DNA of 10,867 nt from Thiotrichaceae bacterium. GTDB lineage: Bacteria; Pseudomonadota; Gammaproteobacteria; Thiotrichales; Thiotrichaceae. Positions 7,609 through 10,867 of this stretch are shown here, in pieces. A program made the position numbers and the translations under genes. Positions within the stretch are counted from its first letter, which is position 1. Every line of letters begins with the position of its first letter. The stretch is from the NCBI GenBank assembly GCA_027009095.1, contig JALVDG010000210.1, positions 1 through 10,867 of the forward strand, in the 5' to 3' direction. Under the pieces are notes generated by a model, which was not told the DNA's origin, searched no databases, and saw only the letters and a program-made list of their open reading frames with translations.

Positions 7609-8421
7609 CTAAAGTGGCTTTAGCTTCTTGTTAAGGTCGCTCAATGGCACAAAATCTGCCACACAACGTAACACAGGAATCCACTCTTTAAGGTGTTTTG
7701 CCGTAAAAATACGCCCTTCATGTTCATTTTCAAACACACCATCATGCAGTAATACCGTTCCATTTCGACCTGAACACATTTGCGTCATGATATTGTCGAG
7801 GATTTTAGTACCGTGTTGATTTTTCTTATTCCAATCAAAACCCGACATCTCCCAACCTATGTGGGTAAAGCCATTTTGTTTCAGAGCCTTCATTACCTGT
7901 GGTTGATCTTTTTGATTAAACCAACCATCACCATAAGGTAAGCGGAAAGGTGCTGGTTTTGTAGTAAAAAAGGGCTGTAATATTTGTTTTGATCGCTTAA
8001 TAGTGGATTGTAGCTCTGCGGGGCTAAGCTTGGAGTGATGGTAATGCTCATAGCTATGCGAGCCAATAAGATGACCTTCTTTCTTAATCCGCTTCAGTGT
8101 TTGGCGACGCTGTTGACATAACTGCAATGATTGACAACTTTTTTTATCACCCGCTTTACAGCGATTGCGATATGGCTGACAGTCAACTTTATTGCCCAAA
8201 ACAAAAAAAGTAGCAGGAATACGTTCACGTTTTAAGGTATCTAATACTTGAGGGGTGACACTACCCACACCATCATCGAAGCTAAGATGTAATTTAAAAC
8301 GCTTCTCCACTGGACAATGATATTTAGCACGATAGTAATTACAGTCTTGTGCCGTTGCAGAGGATAGTAGAAAGACACTTAATAACACACTGCTGATTAA
8401 TAATTTAATGATAAAATTCAT
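7609..8421 (-). CDS. Secreted polysaccharide deacetylase (NodB domain, carbohydrate esterase family 4)
   Basis: This 270-residue protein should remove N- or O-acetyl groups from a polysaccharide in the periplasm or outside the cell; the substrate is unknown. A signal peptide (1-24, ending ATA before Q25) precedes the NodB domain. All five family motifs are visible: SFDDG (47-51, catalytic base and metal Asp), HSYEH (122-126, metal histidines), RLPYG (160-164), FDW (195-197) and LLHDG (224-228). Eight cysteines (27, 36, 81, 88, 96, 102, 216, 253) remain in the mature chain, enough for four disulfides. Four of them lie in a basic insert (81-102) between the first two motifs, which is unusual. 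The gene sits 26 bases after argJ and 23 before the Nudix gene, so it is probably co-transcribed. The ribosome site upstream of ATG 8421 is weak (GAAGA about ten bases away). Confidence 0.9.
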   Translation of the reverse strand: MNFIIKLLISSVLLSVFLLSSATAQDCNYYRAKYHCPVEKRFKLHLSFDDGVGSVTPQVLDTLKRERIPATFFVLGNKVDCQPYRNRCKAGDKKSCQSLQLCQQRRQTLKRIKKEGHLIGSHSYEHYHHSKLSPAELQSTIKRSKQILQPFFTTKPAPFRLPYGDGWFNQKDQPQVMKALKQNGFTHIGWEMSGFDWNKKNQHGTKILDNIMTQMCSGRNGTVLLHDGVFENEHEGRIFTAKHLKEWIPVLRCVADFVPLSDLNKKLKPL

Positions 8422-8447
8422 AGGAACGATCTTCTTTAAAAAATATA

Positions 8448-9659
8448 CTAGCTTCTATACTCTGCATTAATCGTGACATACTCATGCGACAAATCGGATG
8501 TCCAAATACGAGCCGCAGTATCTCCTGCATTTAAAGCAATGCGAATGGTGATGTCTTCTTTATCCATTTCCCTTTGCCCCTGCTCTTCGCGATAACTTTC
8601 TAATGGTTCACCTGCTGCTAATAACTGGGTATTGCCTAGCCATAAGGAGAGTTTACTCACGTCTAAATCATCCACATTACTGCGACCGATTGCCATTAAT
8701 ATACGTCCCCAATTAGGGTCGCTGGCAAAGAGTGCTGTTTTAACTAAAGGTGAGCGTGCCACGGTATAAGCAATCTCCCGTGCATACGCTCTACTGGGTG
8801 CAGATTCCACCTCGATCGTCACAAACTTTGTCGCTCCCTCTGCATCACGAATAATGGCTTGTGCTAATTGTTGGCAAACGGCATTGATTGCCTGCTGAAA
8901 ATCATCACGGTTATTTTCTGTAATTATTACTCCAGAACGACCAGATGCTAATAGCACTAAAGAATCATTAGTCGAGGTATCCGCATCAACAGTAATCGCA
9001 TTAAACGAATCGGCTACCGCATCATTGAGCACTTGTTGCAATAGCTCCGCCTCGATGCTGGCATCACAGGCAACATATGCCAGTAAGGTTGCCATATTTG
9101 GTTCGATCATCCCCGAACCTTTTGCTATGCCTGTTATAGTCACTGTTTTACCGTCTATTTCTATTTGCTTGCTCACTCCTTTTGCCACAGTGTCCGTTGT
9201 CATAATGCCTTCTGCTGCTAATATCCAGTTATCTTCAGAAAGCTGTTCTAAAGCACTTGGCAAACTTGCCTTAAAAGGCGCAACAGGTAATTGTTCACCG
9301 ATAACACCTGTCGAAAAAGGCAAAACATCATGACGATTCACCCCCGCTAATTCACTCAAAATAGAACAGGTCTGTTTAGCATGATTTAAGCCCTTTTCTC
9401 CTGTCCCTGCATTTGCATTACCCGCATTAATTAATAAATAACGTGGTGATGTATTCTCACTAAGATGTTGTCGGCACAAGTTAACGGGTGCGGCACAAAA
9501 TTTATTAAGGGTAAAAACCCCTGCCGCCGTTCCGCCCTCTGACATTTCAATTAACACTAAATCATTACGATCTTTATAACGAATATTGGCTTCTACTGCT
9601 GATAAAGTAATGCCTTTAACGGCAAGTAGCGATGTAGGAGCTTGAAGATTAACAGGCAT
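8448..9659 (-). CDS. argJ: Bifunctional glutamate N-acetyltransferase/amino-acid acetyltransferase ArgJ
   Basis: ArgJ transfers the acetyl group of N-acetylornithine to glutamate (cyclic arginine pathway). Many forms also use acetyl-CoA to make N-acetylglutamate. At 403 residues it is full length. The autoproteolysis and catalytic site is KGSGMIEPNMATLLAY: cleavage is expected between A190 and T191, T191 becoming the nucleophile at the start of the beta chain. Other family marks are INAGNANAGTG (77-87), STGVIGEQLP (T117-G118, oxyanion hole), GIMTTD (substrate-binding Thr at 154/155), FNAITVDADTSTND and the C-terminal YVTINAEYRS. One small difference is DAD where DGD is common. Whether it is mono- or bifunctional cannot be decided from sequence. 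ATG 9659 has GAGAGA eight bases upstream. It is the first gene of the leftward operon. Confidence 0.97.
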   Translation of the reverse strand: MPVNLQAPTSLLAVKGITLSAVEANIRYKDRNDLVLIEMSEGGTAAGVFTLNKFCAAPVNLCRQHLSENTSPRYLLINAGNANAGTGEKGLNHAKQTCSILSELAGVNRHDVLPFSTGVIGEQLPVAPFKASLPSALEQLSEDNWILAAEGIMTTDTVAKGVSKQIEIDGKTVTITGIAKGSGMIEPNMATLLAYVACDASIEAELLQQVLNDAVADSFNAITVDADTSTNDSLVLLASGRSGVIITENNRDDFQQAINAVCQQLAQAIIRDAEGATKFVTIEVESAPSRAYAREIAYTVARSPLVKTALFASDPNWGRILMAIGRSNVDDLDVSKLSLWLGNTQLLAAGEPLESYREEQGQREMDKEDITIRIALNAGDTAARIWTSDLSHEYVTINAEYRS

Positions 9660-9704
9660 AGGGGAATCTCTCTGATACGGTATAAAATATTTAGAGTATC
9701 CCTA

Positions 9705-9732
9705 TTCATAAGTTAGTAGAGATATCCTTCAA
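9705..9732 (-). promoter_or_regulatory. Candidate sigma70-type promoter for the argJ operon
   Basis: On the - strand TTGAAG (9732-9727) lies 16 bases before TATGAA (9710-9705), 45 bases upstream of the argJ start. The match is moderate (5/6 and 4/6 to consensus) in a very AT-rich region where chance matches are common. I see no clear ARG-box pair. Confidence 0.3.
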
Positions 9733-9817
9733 TAAAATAAGGTAAAAGACTACTTCATGTACGAATCGATAGCTAGTATTCCAATAACAGTATTAACATA
9801 TAAATATTTACTAATAT

Positions 9818-9847
9818 AAAAAACACTAATAGTAAAGTATGTTTTTT
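9818..9847. repeat. AT-only inverted repeat AAAAAACA/TGTTTTTT
   Basis: Perfect 8-base arms (9818-9825 and 9840-9847) enclose a 14-base loop. The T6 run on each strand makes it look like a weak terminator in either direction, but the stem has only one G-C pair. It begins at the stop codon of the 20-codon ORF 9757-9819. Confidence 0.4.
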
Positions 9848-10070
9848 AGCCATTTAAGGTTTTAAATAAATAAAGCCTCCTAATTTTCCACTTAACATAT
9901 TGATTTAATAATGTTTATTTTAAACAAAATAACAACTTATATTTGACATATTTAAAATCAAATAAAATATCAAAACAAAGTATAAGCTTATGATTTATAT
10001 GGAATAGGAAAGAAAAATAAATAAAACTGAATGCTATCTTAACGACATTAACTAAATTTATGTGTTAAAA

Positions 10071-10109
10071 GATTTTTTCGTCTAAAAACAGATAGACGGT
10101 AGAAAAATC
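10071..10109 (+). repeat. Hairpin upstream of the small Roadblock-like gene
   Basis: GATTTTT (10071-10077) pairs with AAAAATC (10103-10109), and CGTCTA (10079-10084) with TAGACG (10093-10098). The two stems are separated by a small 1-by-4 internal loop and closed by an 8-base loop. Thirteen base pairs in this arrangement are unlikely by chance even in AT-rich DNA, though no known RNA family is recognised. Confidence 0.5.
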
Positions 10110-10189
10110 AAAGAGTACTATCCCCATTTTTTTACAGACGTGACGATTTTGTAGTCAAAAAATTCAATAGATTTATTAAATATTAGGTA

Positions 10190-10246
10190 CTGAAAGCTAA
10201 CAGAGATTAGTCAGAATTGTTTTTATTAAATAAGTCTGTCTTTCAG
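10190..10246 (+). repeat. Bulged inverted repeat just upstream of the small gene
   Basis: CTGAAAG (10190-10196) pairs with CTTTCAG (10240-10246), and ACAGA (10200-10204) with TCTGT (10235-10239). A three-base bulge (CTA) sits on the left arm only. The loop is 30 bases and AT-rich. It ends 18 bases before the ribosome site of the gene at 10281, a position suited to leader-RNA or operator control. Confidence 0.5.
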
Positions 10247-10280
10247 GTAAAAATGTAATCACACGGAAAGGGTAACAAAA

Positions 10281-10592
10281 ATGAAAAATTATATGGTTTC
10301 AACGATTGATGGAAAACCTCTTATTAATACGTTTAAAGACAACAAAGAAGATGAGGTAGCAGCACTAACAGCAGCATTTTCTCGTCTTGGCAAAGGCTTA
10401 AAACAAGGCATTGATATTGGAGACTTGGGTACTATTGTTATCAATGGTAGTAAGGGGTGCTATGGTATGCGTTATATTGATAATGAGCATATTCTAGGAA
10501 TATTGGCATCTGATAAAAAATCTAAGAAAGAGCTACTTAACGATATCGATAATTTAACCACTGCAATGCAAAACGCTAGCACTGAAATCTAA
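10281..10592 (+). CDS. Small Roadblock/LC7-like domain protein, orphan
   Basis: The 103-residue product has no signal peptide or membrane segment and is probably cytoplasmic. Its pattern fits Roadblock/LC7 proteins: a STIDGKPL strand-turn, then DEVAALTAAFSRLGKG (the DE-x-x-AAL-x-A-x-x-x-LG helix), GDLGTIVINGSKGCYG, a strand HILGILAS, and a final helix KKELLNDIDNLTTAM. Such proteins often regulate small Ras-like GTPases (MglB with MglA) or act as scaffolds. The usual first helix is absent: the chain begins directly with strand 1, and an in-frame stop at 10248-10250 excludes an earlier start. GGAAAGGG (10265-10272) lies eight bases before the ATG, a strong ribosome site. No GTPase gene is seen in the window. 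The assignment rests on fold pattern only. Confidence 0.7.
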   Translation: MKNYMVSTIDGKPLINTFKDNKEDEVAALTAAFSRLGKGLKQGIDIGDLGTIVINGSKGCYGMRYIDNEHILGILASDKKSKKELLNDIDNLTTAMQNASTEI

Positions 10593-10867
10593 CGGAATAT
10601 AAGCTCACAAAGAGTTAAGAATATGAGTAACTGCTCAGATTGAGTTCTATTTTGTTCGAGTTCAAGACAAAAGGGCAGAGTTTAGTCAGTATAAATGAGC
10701 ACTTTTAACACAGAAATTGGCAGAAATAGAGTGCAAGCTGAGTAGTTAGTAGGGCAATCGCACTTAAATTTAGTTGACTTTAATGAACATTTTAAAATCA
10801 GCAAGTTACAAGGTTCGCAATTTTGCGAATAAATATAATTCACGAATTTTAAAATTATGTGAATTGT
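10593..10867. other. Intergenic tail, gene-free, with palindromes at the end
   Basis: I find no gene or convincing terminator after the Roadblock-like gene. The only open frames are trivially short, such as 16 codons at 10695-10745. The last 54 bases carry the paired palindromes listed separately. Confidence 0.5.
10814..10865. repeat. Two related palindromes with TTCRC/GYGAA half-sites
   Basis: TTCGCAATTTTGCGAA (10814-10829) is a 7-base inverted repeat around TT. Next, AATTCAC (10837-10843) and GTGAATT (10859-10865) flank the self-complementary AATTTTAAAATT (10845-10856). Both share TTC(G/A)C...G(C/T)GAA half-sites. They could be a tandem operator for a gene beyond the window or a palindromic repeat element cut by the edge. 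Confidence 0.5.

Larger units (their letters stand above)
9660..10280. other. 620-bp AT-rich divergent intergenic region
   Basis: No convincing gene lies between argJ and the small divergent gene. The region is much more AT-rich than its neighbours and holds several inverted repeats: 9818-9847, a small TGTTTA/TAAACA stem (9912-9926), 10071-10109 and 10190-10246. A perfect TTGACA (9943-9948) points toward the small gene, but no good -10 follows at the right distance. A 20-codon ORF (9757-9819) is too short to trust. It could hold a long 5' leader or a small RNA; neither is shown. Confidence 0.6.

Noticed and set aside
9025..9333. 102-codon forward frame inside argJ
   Set aside because: It is antisense to the ArgJ catalytic region, whose strong conservation explains the open frame.
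9943..9972. TTGACA as a promoter for the Roadblock-like gene
   Set aside because: No acceptable -10 lies 16-18 bases downstream, and it is more than 300 bases from the gene.
10695..10745. 16-codon frame after the Roadblock-like gene
   Set aside because: Too short, with no ribosome site and no recognisable product.
10593..10867. Start of a CRISPR array or insertion-sequence end
   Set aside because: No regularly spaced direct repeats and no transposase fragment; only two non-identical palindromes are present.

Overview
The window looks like part of a gammaproteobacterial chromosome that is visibly AT-rich. The evidence is a TamA-TamB pair joined by a 4-bp overlap, and an argJ gene followed by a MutT-type Nudix gene fused to a ThiE/TenI-like domain, both arrangements known from Gammaproteobacteria. 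I cannot name the genus. There are no tRNA, rRNA, CRISPR or transposase genes. Most of the window is ordinary envelope and housekeeping gene content.

Left part, + strand (1-5610): tamA, cut by the window edge so that only its signal peptide and a few mature residues are missing, overlaps tamB. Together they encode the translocation and assembly module: an outer-membrane Omp85-family barrel with three POTRA domains, and a very long inner-membrane-anchored periplasmic beta-strand protein. This tamB carries three consecutive copies of a 112-113 residue module, plus a decayed fourth beginning.

Middle part, - strand (9659 down to 5742): argJ, a secreted cysteine-rich polysaccharide deacetylase, a Nudix-TenI-like fusion and a TerC-family membrane protein all face the same way. 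The first three lie 26 and 23 bp apart and are probably one operon. TerC follows after about 100 bp holding a nested inverted repeat, so it may be a read-through gene or have its own promoter. tamB and terC converge on a 16-bp-arm hairpin (5654-5697), the probable shared terminator.

Right part (9660-10867): a 620-bp very AT-rich intergenic stretch separates argJ from a divergent small gene (10281-10592) whose 103-residue product resembles a Roadblock/LC7 domain lacking its first helix. The stretch contains several inverted repeats, two of them close upstream of the small gene in its probable leader. The last 54 bases of the window carry two related palindromes that could be an operator or a repeat element continuing beyond the edge.

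The observations most worth following are the module amplification in TamB, the orphan Roadblock-like protein with its structured upstream region, the half-site array at the right edge, and the G8 tract near the start of mature TamA.
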